Source: Lewinellaceae bacterium
GTDB taxonomy: Bacteria; Bacteroidota; Bacteroidia; Chitinophagales; Saprospiraceae
Direction: 5' to 3'
Length of the DNA stretch: 64,000 bases
Assembly (NCBI GenBank): GCA_020636355.1
Contig: JACJYB010000007.1
Coordinates: 186,001-250,000, forward strand
Below, in pieces: positions 34,089 through 42,347 of the stretch. Numbering within the stretch: the first letter of the stretch is position 1; every line of letters begins with the position of its first letter. The notes beneath the pieces were generated by a model. It worked only from the letters and a program-made list of their open reading frames with translations. It did not search any database and was not told where the DNA came from. The position numbers and the translations under genes were made by a program.

Positions 34089-35355
34089 CTTTTTTCCTTT
34101 TGATGATCCAATAATTGGCTGCGAAAAAAAGAATTCCCATAATGGTAAACAGCAATCCCCGCACGATAAAGCTCCAATTGGTATCAAAGAAACGGCAGCA
34201 AATCAGTAGCAATATAATTGCCAATCCCCGGTTGACTTCGGCTAAATGATTGCCTCGCCACCCTTGTAAGATTGAATAAACGCCCAGGCCCAAAATCAAA
34301 GCATTAAGAATGGCTGTGCCCCATAATGCAGGCACCTGGAACATCAAACATAAACTTACGAGAGCCGGGACCCATTTTAATACCATTTCCCGTTGTATAT
34401 ATCCGGATTGGTGCCGGCGGAAAAACAGAGCGAGGTACAAGACGCCAGACGCCACAAGAAACCAAAAAGAAGAGCTGGAAACAGGCGGTAAATATTGGCC
34501 ATGCCATTTAGGCCATTGCTCCCAAAATGGCTTAAAGCTAAAAATGAAAAGCAAAAGCCATAAGCCCAACGATCCTATCCAGCGAAAGGATTCACGAAAC
34601 CAAGGGAGAATACTCCATTGACCAAGGTCAGCCAAATGCAGTAATAATCCAGTCCAAAAAAGATAGATAAGCCAGGTGCCCGCGGTAAAGGGATAAGTTA
34701 AATTACCAAGCAAAATGGTGAGGGAAAGTAATAAAAGTCCGTGTGACCACCGAAACCAGGTTACGGTCTGCAGACGCCGGATACCCCAAATGTACGCGGG
34801 CAGCCAGAGTAACAAAAGCCACCAGTAATTGGATAACCCACGGCCTTCGTATCCGGTCAGGATACCATACCAGGTTATGCCAATTAAACCGAGATAAAAA
34901 ACAGTAAGTGATGGAACCAGATAAATCAATGGCAGGGCGAGCAAAATCCAGACTAGTAAAAATTCAGGCAATTCACCCGGCAATTGGAATATCTGACTGA
35001 TCATTGCCAGGCCCGCGCCCAGTGCGAAAACCAGGAAAGTACTACTGCTTTCTCTCCAGGTACTTCCAGGTGAATGTTTGCGAACTCCATAAATCAACAG
35101 TAATTGACCCAAGACAACCGGAATTAATGCACAGGCCGTCTGCCATCCGGGACTAAGCCATTCCCAATTGTGAGCGACGATCAGAATGATTCCCAGCCCG
35201 GTCAATAATGACCCGATGACTCCAAAAATTAACAACAAGGGAACAGGACGATCCGGTGATTTATCCTGATAATATTGTCGGATACGATCCGCTGTTGCAG
35301 CGTCTATTATGCCAGCCTCCTCCAATTCACTCAATGCCCTTATGACCGGCTTCAT
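34078..35355 (-). CDS. DUF2157 domain-containing membrane protein
   Basis: 425 residues. A cytoplasmic N-terminal helical hairpin (about 1-30; LSELEEAGIIDAATADRIRQYY) is followed by about 13 hydrophobic helices; the DUF2157 region at about 1-150 ends in ILIVAHNWEWLSPGWQ. It is the usual partner of GDYXXLXY proteins, whose gene follows with an 11-bp overlap. Function unknown; probably an integral inner-membrane complex component. Confidence 0.85.
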   Translation of the reverse strand: MKPVIRALSELEEAGIIDAATADRIRQYYQDKSPDRPVPLLLIFGVIGSLLTGLGIILIVAHNWEWLSPGWQTACALIPVVLGQLLLIYGVRKHSPGSTWRESSSTFLVFALGAGLAMISQIFQLPGELPEFLLVWILLALPLIYLVPSLTVFYLGLIGITWYGILTGYEGRGLSNYWWLLLLWLPAYIWGIRRLQTVTWFRWSHGLLLLSLTILLGNLTYPFTAGTWLIYLFWTGLLLHLADLGQWSILPWFRESFRWIGSLGLWLLLFIFSFKPFWEQWPKWHGQYLPPVSSSSFWFLVASGVLYLALFFRRHQSGYIQREMVLKWVPALVSLCLMFQVPALWGTAILNALILGLGVYSILQGWRGNHLAEVNRGLAIILLLICCRFFDTNWSFIVRGLLFTIMGILFFAANYWIIKRKKDGI

Positions 35356-35365
35356 AATAGGGGGA

Positions 35366-36670
35366 TCAGGTCCAGATGTGTTGGATCATGTAAGCGCCCA
35401 TACCAGCCAGGTAACCCAGTAGGGCCAATAAGGAAATTCGTTTTAGATACCAGATGAAATCTATTTTCAAGATACCCATCATGGCAACTCCCGCGGCAGA
35501 TCCGATGATCAATACACTTCCACCGGTTCCTGCGCAATACGCCAGCAAACTCCAGAAAATGTGATCCGGAGGAAACTCTGTCATGGAATACATTCCCATA
35601 GCCCCTGCCACCAGGGGTACATTATCCACAATTGCGGACAACAAACCGATGATCATGTTGATCAGGTAAATATTCTTAAGGGTCTCTTCCAGGAAAACAG
35701 CCACATGCTGAAGAAACTCTCCGGTTTCCAAAGCAGCTACGGCCAATAAGATTCCGAGGAAAAAAAGTATGCTCGGGGTATCGACCCGGCGAATGACCGA
35801 ACTGACCGATAGATGGCCTCGTTCTACTTTTTTACCCATATGCAATAGGTCCGTCAGGATCCACATAAATCCCAAGCTGAGTAACATGCCCATAAATGGA
35901 GGCAGATGGGTAAGATTCTTAAAGATAGGAACGAACAACAAGGCGCCAATACCGCACCAGAATACCAGTTGTGTTTCCCAGTTTGAAATCAATTCGGACG
36001 TTTGTTTTTTCTTCGGCTCACCGGATGCTTCCGCTTTGGATTTGGCAGGACTGATCTCGCCTCGGAATGTAAAGGACATAAATAGCAAGGGAACAATAAT
36101 GCAAACCAGGCTAGGAATAATTAACGCTTGTATTACATGCAAGGCGCTGATTTGTCCGCCGATCCATAACATAATGGTCGTGACGTCCCCGATGGGGGAC
36201 CAGGCGCCCCCGGCATTCGCAGCGATGATGACAAAACCGCCCATGATCCACAAGTCTTGCTTTTCATGAATCAGTTTTCGGATCAATGTTGCCATCACAA
36301 TGGTGGTGGTCAGGTTATCAAGTAATGCGGAAAGAAAAAACGTAACAAGCGAAATTATCCACAAAAGCTTGACCTTATTAAGGGTATTGATTTGTTTGGT
36401 GATGATCCGGAAACCATCGTGAACATCAACCAGTTCGACAATGGTCATGGCAGCCAGTAAGAAAAACAGAATACTGCCGATATCCCCCAGATGTTCAAGC
36501 AATGCATGTTCGATACCTAATTGATCCATATCCGGGACCAGGGGCGAACCAAACAAGATGAGCCATGTCCACAATACAACCGCCGTAAGTACAGCCGAAG
36601 CTGACTTATCAATCTTGATCACATGTTCCAGTGCGATAAAGACATATCCTATTACGAATAACCATACCAT
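35366..36670 (-). CDS. nhaD: Sodium:proton antiporter, NhaD family
   Basis: 434 residues, about 12 transmembrane helices, of the ArsB/NhaD ion transporter superfamily. Typical stretches are LLDNLTTTIVMATLIRKL, IAANAGGAWSPIGDVTTIMLW and IVDNVPLVAGAMGMY near the C-terminus. NhaD proteins exchange Na+ or Li+ for protons and are frequent in marine Bacteroidota. It is 10 bp upstream of the DUF2157 gene on the same strand, so the three minus-strand genes may form a unit. The N-terminus starts MVWLFVIGYVFIALEHV. Confidence 0.9.
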   Translation of the reverse strand: MVWLFVIGYVFIALEHVIKIDKSASAVLTAVVLWTWLILFGSPLVPDMDQLGIEHALLEHLGDIGSILFFLLAAMTIVELVDVHDGFRIITKQINTLNKVKLLWIISLVTFFLSALLDNLTTTIVMATLIRKLIHEKQDLWIMGGFVIIAANAGGAWSPIGDVTTIMLWIGGQISALHVIQALIIPSLVCIIVPLLFMSFTFRGEISPAKSKAEASGEPKKKQTSELISNWETQLVFWCGIGALLFVPIFKNLTHLPPFMGMLLSLGFMWILTDLLHMGKKVERGHLSVSSVIRRVDTPSILFFLGILLAVAALETGEFLQHVAVFLEETLKNIYLINMIIGLLSAIVDNVPLVAGAMGMYSMTEFPPDHIFWSLLAYCAGTGGSVLIIGSAAGVAMMGILKIDFIWYLKRISLLALLGYLAGMGAYMIQHIWT

Positions 36671-36869
36671 GATTGAAAGTTAAACATTCCCACAATTAAG
36701 CAAGTAGTTTTCAACGATTAGGCTGCATTGGATGATTAAAAAAATTTTCCAAGGCTCTATTTTAGGAAAGACCGGACTCTAATGAATGATCGGGCAACGC
36801 ACCCTTTGACCGCTTGGTCCAGCTGACAAACCATTTTTATTGCCAAAGACCAAAACGTAATTTTACCGG

Positions 36870-37373
36870 ATGATACTTTTTTTCTTCACCACCTTACTTC
36901 AGGTTAATGGCCTCTTGCCGGCACACGCCATTTATTTGGGGGTCATAGACATGAATTTGGGTCAATCCCGATGTGAAATCGAAATAAAGGTCTTTACTAA
37001 TGATCTCGAAGATGCGCTGACCAATGAATTTCAGCACCGGGTTCCGCTTATCGGAAAAGATCTGGAACCGGTAAAAGAACAGCTTACAACCTATTTTACG
37101 CATCACTTCAATTGCTCAGATCCTAATCGCAACTATCCATTGCAATGGGAGGGTTATCAGGCGGAAGGAGATGCCACCTGGTTGCGATTTTCCATGCCAA
37201 TTCCAAGTGAAGAAACCAGCCTGACGATCCGGGGTGATTTTCTGATGGAGTTGTTTCCTACTCAAATCAATGTACTGAAGATAAAGCGGGATCCTGATGA
37301 ATCACCGGCAGCGATGGCCCGGCTGACAAAAAACAATCCGGTCTACCAACTGCAACTAATTCACAGGCATTAA
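36870..37373 (+). CDS. DUF6702-like exported protein
   Basis: 167 residues with a short hydrophobic leader (MILFFFTTLLQVNGLLPAHA) followed by YLGVIDMNLGQSRCEIEIKVFTNDLEDAL, the pattern of DUF6702 proteins (short secreted or periplasmic proteins with an I-K-I/C-K-I-F-x-D-D-F/L-E core). The middle (YQAEGDATWLRFSMPIPSEE) is also typical. No function is established for the family. Its 3' end overlaps that of the convergent M20 gene by 18 bp. Confidence 0.72.
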   Translation: MILFFFTTLLQVNGLLPAHAIYLGVIDMNLGQSRCEIEIKVFTNDLEDALTNEFQHRVPLIGKDLEPVKEQLTTYFTHHFNCSDPNRNYPLQWEGYQAEGDATWLRFSMPIPSEETSLTIRGDFLMELFPTQINVLKIKRDPDESPAAMARLTKNNPVYQLQLIHRH

Positions 37374-38660
37374 GTCAAGCAGGGACTGGACGGTCACGCT
37401 GATTCCGGTGATGAGACTTTTTTCGATTGCAGGATAATAATAGGGTGAGTGCAAACCGGGCAGATCGGACCGCTCCAATCGTTCGTCCGGCACTGTGCCC
37501 AGCCAACAAAGCACAGTAGGCACCTGCTCGGGTGTTTGGCCGTACCTGGAAAAATCTTCGCCAATCATCAGTGGTTCGGTTTCCGCAACCAGTTCGCTGC
37601 CGATGGTCTTGGCAGCAGACAATCGCAATTGATCTACCAGGTCCGAGTTGTTAAAATTTGCGGGCGTATAGACATCCGGGATGGTTACCACTGGCATTTT
37701 ATCTTCCGGTAGTCCTGCGGCCAATGCCGTTCCATAAGCTATTTCCTTGATGCGTCGGTGTACCAATTGACGGACCTCTTCCTTAAAGGTGCGGACGGTG
37801 AGCAGTAAGGTGACTTCGTCAGGAATGATATTATGAACCGTACCTCCCTTAATGGCGCCTACGGTCACAACGGCAGATTCTGTGGGAGGCACAGACCGGC
37901 TGACTATCGTTTGCAAATCCATGACCATTTCCGCCGCAATGACAACCGGGTCAATAGACATGTGGGGAGAAGCACCATGGGCGCCAACTCCGAATATCCG
38001 GATGTCAATGGACTCGGTATTGGCCATGGTAAAACCTTTGCCATAACCCATTTGACCTGCCGGTAAGGTGGGATTGCAATGGATACCGATCCCATAATCA
38101 GGCACTCCGAAACGATCATACAGACCAGCATCCAGCATCATTTTTGAACCCTGGCCGATTTCTTCCGCAGGTTCACCGATCATCATCAACGTACCACGCC
38201 ACTGGCTTTTTAATTTTACCATAGTCCGGGCTACGCCCAGCCAGGTAGTCATATGCATATCGTGTCCACAGGAATGCATGGTACCTACGGTGGTCCCATC
38301 CTTGACGATTTCCACGGAACTGGCGTAGGGCAATTCTGTTTTCTCATACATCGGCAAAGCATCCATGTCGGTCCGGTAAAGAATCTGCGGGCCATTGCCA
38401 TTGCGAAGCAGGGCCACGATTCCGAACCCTCCTACATTTTCGGTGACTTCAAAGCCAAGTTCGCGCATGGTTTCCGCCAGCTTCCGGGAAGTTTGGTCTT
38501 CTTGCAGAGAGATTTCTGGATGTAAGTGGAGGTCCTTATAAAAGGAAGACAAATAATCAAGGTCTCCCTGAATCATTTCCTTGATGGCTTCCGGGCTTAC
38601 CGGCATACTAGCGGCCCAACTCAACACCATTCCAATACTCAAGAGCCATCCTTTCCACAT
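37356..38660 (-). CDS. Amidohydrolase, M20D peptidase family (HipO/carboxypeptidase-like), exported
   Basis: 434 residues: an N-terminal signal-like segment (MWKGWLLSIGMVLSWAASMP), the M20 catalytic domain with metal ligands in LYRTDMDALPM (D), MHSCGHDMHMTTWLG (C/H/H), IGEPAEEIGQG (EE) and HSPYYYPAIEKS (H), and a dimerisation domain (about 210-330; SIDIRIFGVGAHGASPHMSI). Family members deacylate N-acyl amino acids, hippurate or small peptides. It has a second M20 neighbour in the window at 45999-47438, of a different subgroup. Convergent overlap of 18 bp with the DUF6702 gene. Confidence 0.92.
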   Translation of the reverse strand: MWKGWLLSIGMVLSWAASMPVSPEAIKEMIQGDLDYLSSFYKDLHLHPEISLQEDQTSRKLAETMRELGFEVTENVGGFGIVALLRNGNGPQILYRTDMDALPMYEKTELPYASSVEIVKDGTTVGTMHSCGHDMHMTTWLGVARTMVKLKSQWRGTLMMIGEPAEEIGQGSKMMLDAGLYDRFGVPDYGIGIHCNPTLPAGQMGYGKGFTMANTESIDIRIFGVGAHGASPHMSIDPVVIAAEMVMDLQTIVSRSVPPTESAVVTVGAIKGGTVHNIIPDEVTLLLTVRTFKEEVRQLVHRRIKEIAYGTALAAGLPEDKMPVVTIPDVYTPANFNNSDLVDQLRLSAAKTIGSELVAETEPLMIGEDFSRYGQTPEQVPTVLCWLGTVPDERLERSDLPGLHSPYYYPAIEKSLITGISVTVQSLLDLMPVN

Positions 38661-38726
38661 GATGATTGTTTTTCGGTTAATGGACTAAGGTAATGATTTC
38701 TGTTGCCGGTCCAAAACCACAAACGA

Positions 38727-39857
38727 TCAGTTGTCGATGGAATAAACGTTTTGCATCTGTTTACTTAGGACGGAAGCCGGAGTAATGCGCAGAATGGTTT
38801 TAAGCAGAGGCTGCCCGAGCGGATGATGGGCTAATTTTCCCATGCGCCAGGAATTATCTACAATGTAATCAACCTTTTTCCTTCGGATCTTTTCAAAATT
38901 CGCGTATGCCTGCTCGGGATTGGATTCCATTTTAAGTGCATTGCTAAAGTGGTAAGCATCCTCCATTCCCTGAGCAGCGCCCTGACCCATATTGGGCGTG
39001 GTTGCATGGCCGGCATCACCCAGCAGGCAGACGCTGCCCTTATGCCAGGTTTCCAGCCGCTTCAAATCATAGAGGTCACCCCGAAAAATTTTAGAGCCGG
39101 GAGTGGCTTGAAGAAGCTGATGAACCGGTTCGCCAAAATCTGCAAATTTCTGCCTCAGAAACCCGATGACTTCACCCGGAGGATCTGATTCCCCTGCAAT
39201 GGAATCCTGTACGGCAAACCAATAAACTTCATTAGCCGCAATGGGCGTAAAGCCAAATCGTTTGCGGTACCCCCAGGCTTCCATGGCTGCGTCTGTCCAT
39301 GGTTCGGGAAGGGTCATTTGCGCTACGCCTCTCCAGCAAGTTTGTCCGGAATACCTTAACGGACGGTCCGGGAAGAGCTGCTCGCGAACCTTCGAGAGCA
39401 GGCCATCGGCACCGACGAGGTGCGTCCCTTCAACTTCCTGGTTGGCAAATCGGACCCGGATGGATTCTGCACCTTCCCGGAATTGCTGGAAGGTGTTGCC
39501 CAACGATTTTTTAGAATCCGGGACATGGTTGTATAATATTTCCTGGAGCCTGGCCCGGTGGATTGCAACAAGTTGGCTGCTATCGGTATGGAAGGTGCCA
39601 TCAATGGAAGGTCGGATGGATTGCATATGCCGATTGGCGATGCTTACTTCTGCGATCATTTTGCCAGCGCTGCGCACTTCATCTCCAATACCAATCCAGT
39701 CCAGCACCCGCTGAGCATTTGGTGCCAGCCAAATTCCGGCACCCACTTCTGCCAGGTAAGGAAACCGTTCGTACACATGGTAGGAGATGCCTAATTTTTC
39801 CAGGGATAAGGCAGTAGTTAATCCGGTTAAACCGCCACCAACGATAATAACATGCAT
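38727..39857 (-). CDS. FAD-dependent monooxygenase (salicylate hydroxylase/UbiH-like)
   Basis: 376 residues of the class A flavoprotein hydroxylases. The FAD Rossmann motif is VIIVGGGLTGLTTALSLEKLG (about 3-23), the DG motif LVGADGLLSKVREQ (about 150) and the GD motif CLLGDAGHATTPNMGQGAAQG (about 275-300). The substrate is not predictable from sequence; relatives hydroxylate aromatics or inactivate tetracycline (TetX). It is divergent from a TetR gene with two shared operators over its promoter, so it is probably repressed until an inducer binds TetR. Confidence 0.9.
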   Translation of the reverse strand: MHVIIVGGGLTGLTTALSLEKLGISYHVYERFPYLAEVGAGIWLAPNAQRVLDWIGIGDEVRSAGKMIAEVSIANRHMQSIRPSIDGTFHTDSSQLVAIHRARLQEILYNHVPDSKKSLGNTFQQFREGAESIRVRFANQEVEGTHLVGADGLLSKVREQLFPDRPLRYSGQTCWRGVAQMTLPEPWTDAAMEAWGYRKRFGFTPIAANEVYWFAVQDSIAGESDPPGEVIGFLRQKFADFGEPVHQLLQATPGSKIFRGDLYDLKRLETWHKGSVCLLGDAGHATTPNMGQGAAQGMEDAYHFSNALKMESNPEQAYANFEKIRRKKVDYIVDNSWRMGKLAHHPLGQPLLKTILRITPASVLSKQMQNVYSIDN

Positions 39858-39867
39858 TTTTTGTAAG

Positions 39868-39887
39868 TTTAGGACAAATGTACTAAA
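39868..39887 (+). promoter_or_regulatory. TetR operator 1, over the -7 box of the monooxygenase promoter
   Basis: The 20-bp site TTTAG-GACAAATGTA-CTAAA. It is palindromic in TTTAG...CTAAA and inner ACA..TGT. On the minus strand it contains the perfect -7 element TACATTTG (39882-39875) of the monooxygenase gene, so binding would block it. Confidence 0.8.
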
Positions 39888-39905
39888 TAATTGTTTTTAG
39901 GTCAA
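39875..39905 (-). promoter_or_regulatory. Promoter of the FAD monooxygenase gene
   Basis: On the minus strand TTG (39905-39903), 20 nt, TACATTTG (39882-39875). Operator 1 covers the -7 element and operator 2 the -33. The start lies about 11 nt before the ATG at 39857. Confidence 0.7.
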
Positions 39906-39915
39906 GCGTACTAAA
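39896..39915 (+). promoter_or_regulatory. TetR operator 2, over the -33 of the monooxygenase and the start of tetR
   Basis: The 20-bp site TTTAG-GTCAAGCGTA-CTAAA, a direct repeat of operator 1 at a 28-bp centre-to-centre spacing (five helical half-turns). It ends at the A of the tetR start codon (39915-39917), so it can also repress tetR itself. Confidence 0.8.
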
Positions 39916-40538
39916 TGAATACCCGGGAAAAAATACTGGACCAAGCCAGAAGATTGTTTAATGATCGTGGGCTTACGACCATTACCATGAGGCACATTGC
40001 GGAAGCACTGGGCATCAGCCTGGGCAACCTCACCTATCATTTCCAGAAAAGGGAAGATCTGGTTATGGCCATTTACCAGGAGCTAGTGACTAAAATGAAC
40101 AGCGTCATGGAAGAATTGATGCATGAGAAATCTGCATTTGTTCAAATCCATCGTGGTGCGCTTCGGTCGATGGAAATGTTCTACGAATACCGGTTTTTTC
40201 TTATTGACCTGGTCTTCATCATGCGTAACTATCCGGAAATACAAAGGCATTACATGCGGCTGCAAGTACAGCGTGAAATACAGTTTCTGGCATTATTTAC
40301 CCAGTTGCAAAAAGCAAGCTGGATGCGAAGAGCCCAAATTCCCATGGAATACGAGCATCTATACCGGAGGATGCAAATACTTGGCGATTACTGGATCTCT
40401 TCAGCGGTTTCCCTGGAACTTGATCAGACACCAGATTTTATTCGTCGCTACCACCGAATAATGATGGAATTGATCTATCCTTACCTAACCGAACAGGGTC
40501 GTGAAGCTTTTGAAAAACTGAATACGGAATCTGTTTGA
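39915..40538 (+). CDS. TetR/AcrR family transcriptional regulator
   Basis: 207 residues. The N-terminal helix-turn-helix is clear (about 5-50; TTITMRHIAEALGISLGNLTYHF, KREDLVMAIYQEL); the ligand domain (about 60-205) is helical and aromatic-rich, as in TetR members that bind hydrophobic ligands. The ATG shares its first base with operator 2, so the protein probably controls its own gene and the divergent FAD monooxygenase. The ligand is unknown. Confidence 0.93.
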   Translation: MNTREKILDQARRLFNDRGLTTITMRHIAEALGISLGNLTYHFQKREDLVMAIYQELVTKMNSVMEELMHEKSAFVQIHRGALRSMEMFYEYRFFLIDLVFIMRNYPEIQRHYMRLQVQREIQFLALFTQLQKASWMRRAQIPMEYEHLYRRMQILGDYWISSAVSLELDQTPDFIRRYHRIMMELIYPYLTEQGREAFEKLNTESV

Positions 40539-40601
40539 GATCATTTGTTTTGTGGTGAGGAATAAGTAAGTTGGCTTTTTCCGGATTAAAAAAATAGGGT
40601 T

Positions 40602-41687
40602 ATGCGTAAAGTTATTCTTGTCCAATGGATGTTATTACTGGCCATGAATTCAATGGCCTGGTCACAGGAACCTGCGGACTTTCCGGTCCGGGGATTTTGT
40701 ATTGGTGCACCTTCCAGCGATCAGGTCCCGGAATTCATCCGGATGATCCATGAGATTCTGGCTCCCGGACGGGTTAATACCCTGGTCCTTCGCATCGACT
40801 ACAACTATGCTTTCACCTCCCATCCGGAATTACGCGTAGAATCACCCTTGAGCTTTGCCCAGGTAAAATCAGTGGTTGCGGCATGCAAAGAGGAGGGCAT
40901 ACGGATCATTCCACAAATAAATTTGCTGGGGCATCAATCCTGGCACAGTACTCCCGGTCGATTATTAGCAGTTTATCCGGAGTTTGATGAAACCCCTCAG
41001 GTAGCATTCCCGGAAATATATGTCTGGCCGAACGATGACCAACTCTACTGCAAGAGTTATTGCCCGCTTCATCCGGAGATCCACGCCATCATTTTCGATC
41101 TGATTGATGAGCTGGTTGAGGTATTTGAAGCGGATGCTTTTCATGCGGGAATGGATGAGGTCTTCTACCTGGCGGAAGAACAATGTCCCCGGTGCAACGG
41201 TCTGGATCCGGCAGAACTGTTTGCCGGTGAGGTACGAGCAATCCATGAGCATCTGGCCCAAACCAATAAAGAATTGTGGATCTGGGGAGACCGCCTGATC
41301 GATGGCAAACTGACCGGCATTGGCATGTGGGAAGCTTCTATGAACAATACCGCCCGGGCCATCGATATGATTCCCCGGGATGTGGTTATTTGCGATTGGC
41401 ATTATGAACAGGCCATACCAACAGCAGCCTATTTTGCCAGCAAAGGATTCCAGGTTATTACCTGTCCGTGGCGGGAACCACGGGTAGCCGAGACGGAGGC
41501 TCAGATGACGCAAATGTTCCGTGCTTCAAGCCCAGAACCCATGGCCGGTAAATATTTGGGAATGATGCAAACGGTATGGAGCGGCGCATCGGGATTTTAC
41601 CAGGAGAGCAAGAAAGAAATTCCGGAAACGGACGAAAATGGTCGTAGCGTCGTCATGACTTTTCGGGCATTGAGCAAATTGTGGTAG
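40602..41687 (+). CDS. GH20-like beta-N-acetylhexosaminidase family protein, exported
   Basis: 361 residues with a signal peptide (VILVQWMLLLAMNSMAWSQ) and a single TIM-barrel domain. The GH20 signature is seen in DAFHAGMDEVFYLAEEQCPRC (Asp-Glu catalytic pair), with upstream PQINLLGHQSWHSTPGRLLAVYPEF and downstream IWGDRLIDGKLTGIGMWEAS. The length is short for GH20 (catalytic domain alone; the N-terminal GH20b domain is missing), so it is a minimal form. It likely cleaves N-acetylhexosamine from glycoconjugates outside the cytoplasm. It starts 63 bp after tetR on the same strand, but no operator is seen before it. Confidence 0.85.
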   Translation: MRKVILVQWMLLLAMNSMAWSQEPADFPVRGFCIGAPSSDQVPEFIRMIHEILAPGRVNTLVLRIDYNYAFTSHPELRVESPLSFAQVKSVVAACKEEGIRIIPQINLLGHQSWHSTPGRLLAVYPEFDETPQVAFPEIYVWPNDDQLYCKSYCPLHPEIHAIIFDLIDELVEVFEADAFHAGMDEVFYLAEEQCPRCNGLDPAELFAGEVRAIHEHLAQTNKELWIWGDRLIDGKLTGIGMWEASMNNTARAIDMIPRDVVICDWHYEQAIPTAAYFASKGFQVITCPWREPRVAETEAQMTQMFRASSPEPMAGKYLGMMQTVWSGASGFYQESKKEIPETDENGRSVVMTFRALSKLW

Positions 41688-41798
41688 CCATTACCCCAGG
41701 CAATAGCCATAAAACGATTCCGTGAAATCCAGGTGAATTCCTCTGGCCATTTCCGGATCAAGTGGCCCGTAAAGCCTAAAAGTTCTTGGTCGCTTATG

Positions 41799-42248
41799 CT
41801 AGAACCAGTGTGCCCCGTATTCCTGGAAAGGATAAGGTGTCTGCAATAAAATCAACAGAATAGCCAATAAGTAATACCAGAAGATGCGGTTCCACCCGCC
41901 GGGAGTATCCAATTGCTTCTTGGCTCGGGAAAAGCCAACGGAAATCAGAATAATGGCCAAAACCATAGAGATCGCGTGCTCAACCGTAAAAAAACGGGCT
42001 AATGGATTGGACATGGTATCTGTCCCAAAATGCACCTTGGAGCTCACAAAATATAAGATCAAACCCAACAATAACTGAATGTGCGCAGCGATCATCGTCC
42101 ATAACGGAAACTTCCTGTGTCTGGTGAGTATGTAGTTGGATTTCTGGCGGATTTGAACCCCGGCCTGAATGATTGCTACGATTACCAGGATAAGAACCAC
42201 CCAGCGCCAGCCGGAGTGGAAATGTCTGAGTATTGTATAAAAAGTCAT
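41799..42248 (-). CDS. Small membrane protein of the cytochrome b561/b-type fold
   Basis: 149 residues with four transmembrane helices (about 15-35, 50-68, 85-108, 122-142). Histidines that could bind haem occur in RHFHSGWRWVVL, TMIAAHIQLLLG and TVEHAISMVLA, the pattern of the small 'cytochrome B' membrane proteins common in Bacteroidota. No redox partner lies next to it. A perfect 10-bp palindrome, GTTTGCAAAC, lies 10 bp upstream of the ATG at 42258-42267. Confidence 0.7.
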   Translation of the reverse strand: MTFYTILRHFHSGWRWVVLILVIVAIIQAGVQIRQKSNYILTRHRKFPLWTMIAAHIQLLLGLILYFVSSKVHFGTDTMSNPLARFFTVEHAISMVLAIILISVGFSRAKKQLDTPGGWNRIFWYYLLAILLILLQTPYPFQEYGAHWF

Positions 42249-42317
42249 CGTTTCACGGTTTGCAAACTAAAGATACGCTTCCGGAAATGCTTCCAAAACT
42301 GGAATGTCAAAAACATA

Positions 42318-42325
42318 TACCTTTG
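42318..42325 (+). promoter_or_regulatory. -7 promoter element of the thioredoxin-family gene (TACCTTTG)
   Basis: A perfect TAnnTTTG 22 nt upstream of ATG 42348. A TTTG at -33 is not present, though it supports the choice of that ATG over the longer open frame. Confidence 0.5.
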
Positions 42326-42347
42326 CAACCACAAAATATCAATAAAG

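Noticed and set aside
36840..36865. A promoter for the DUF6702 gene (TAATTTTA with an upstream TTG)
   Set aside because: The spacing is 15 nt and the -7 box has a mismatch at its last base, so the match is too weak to list.
42117..42347. An N-terminal extension of the thioredoxin-family protein
   Set aside because: The extra 77 codons overlap the divergent membrane-protein gene, contain the -7 box and precede the signal peptide, so they are not translated.
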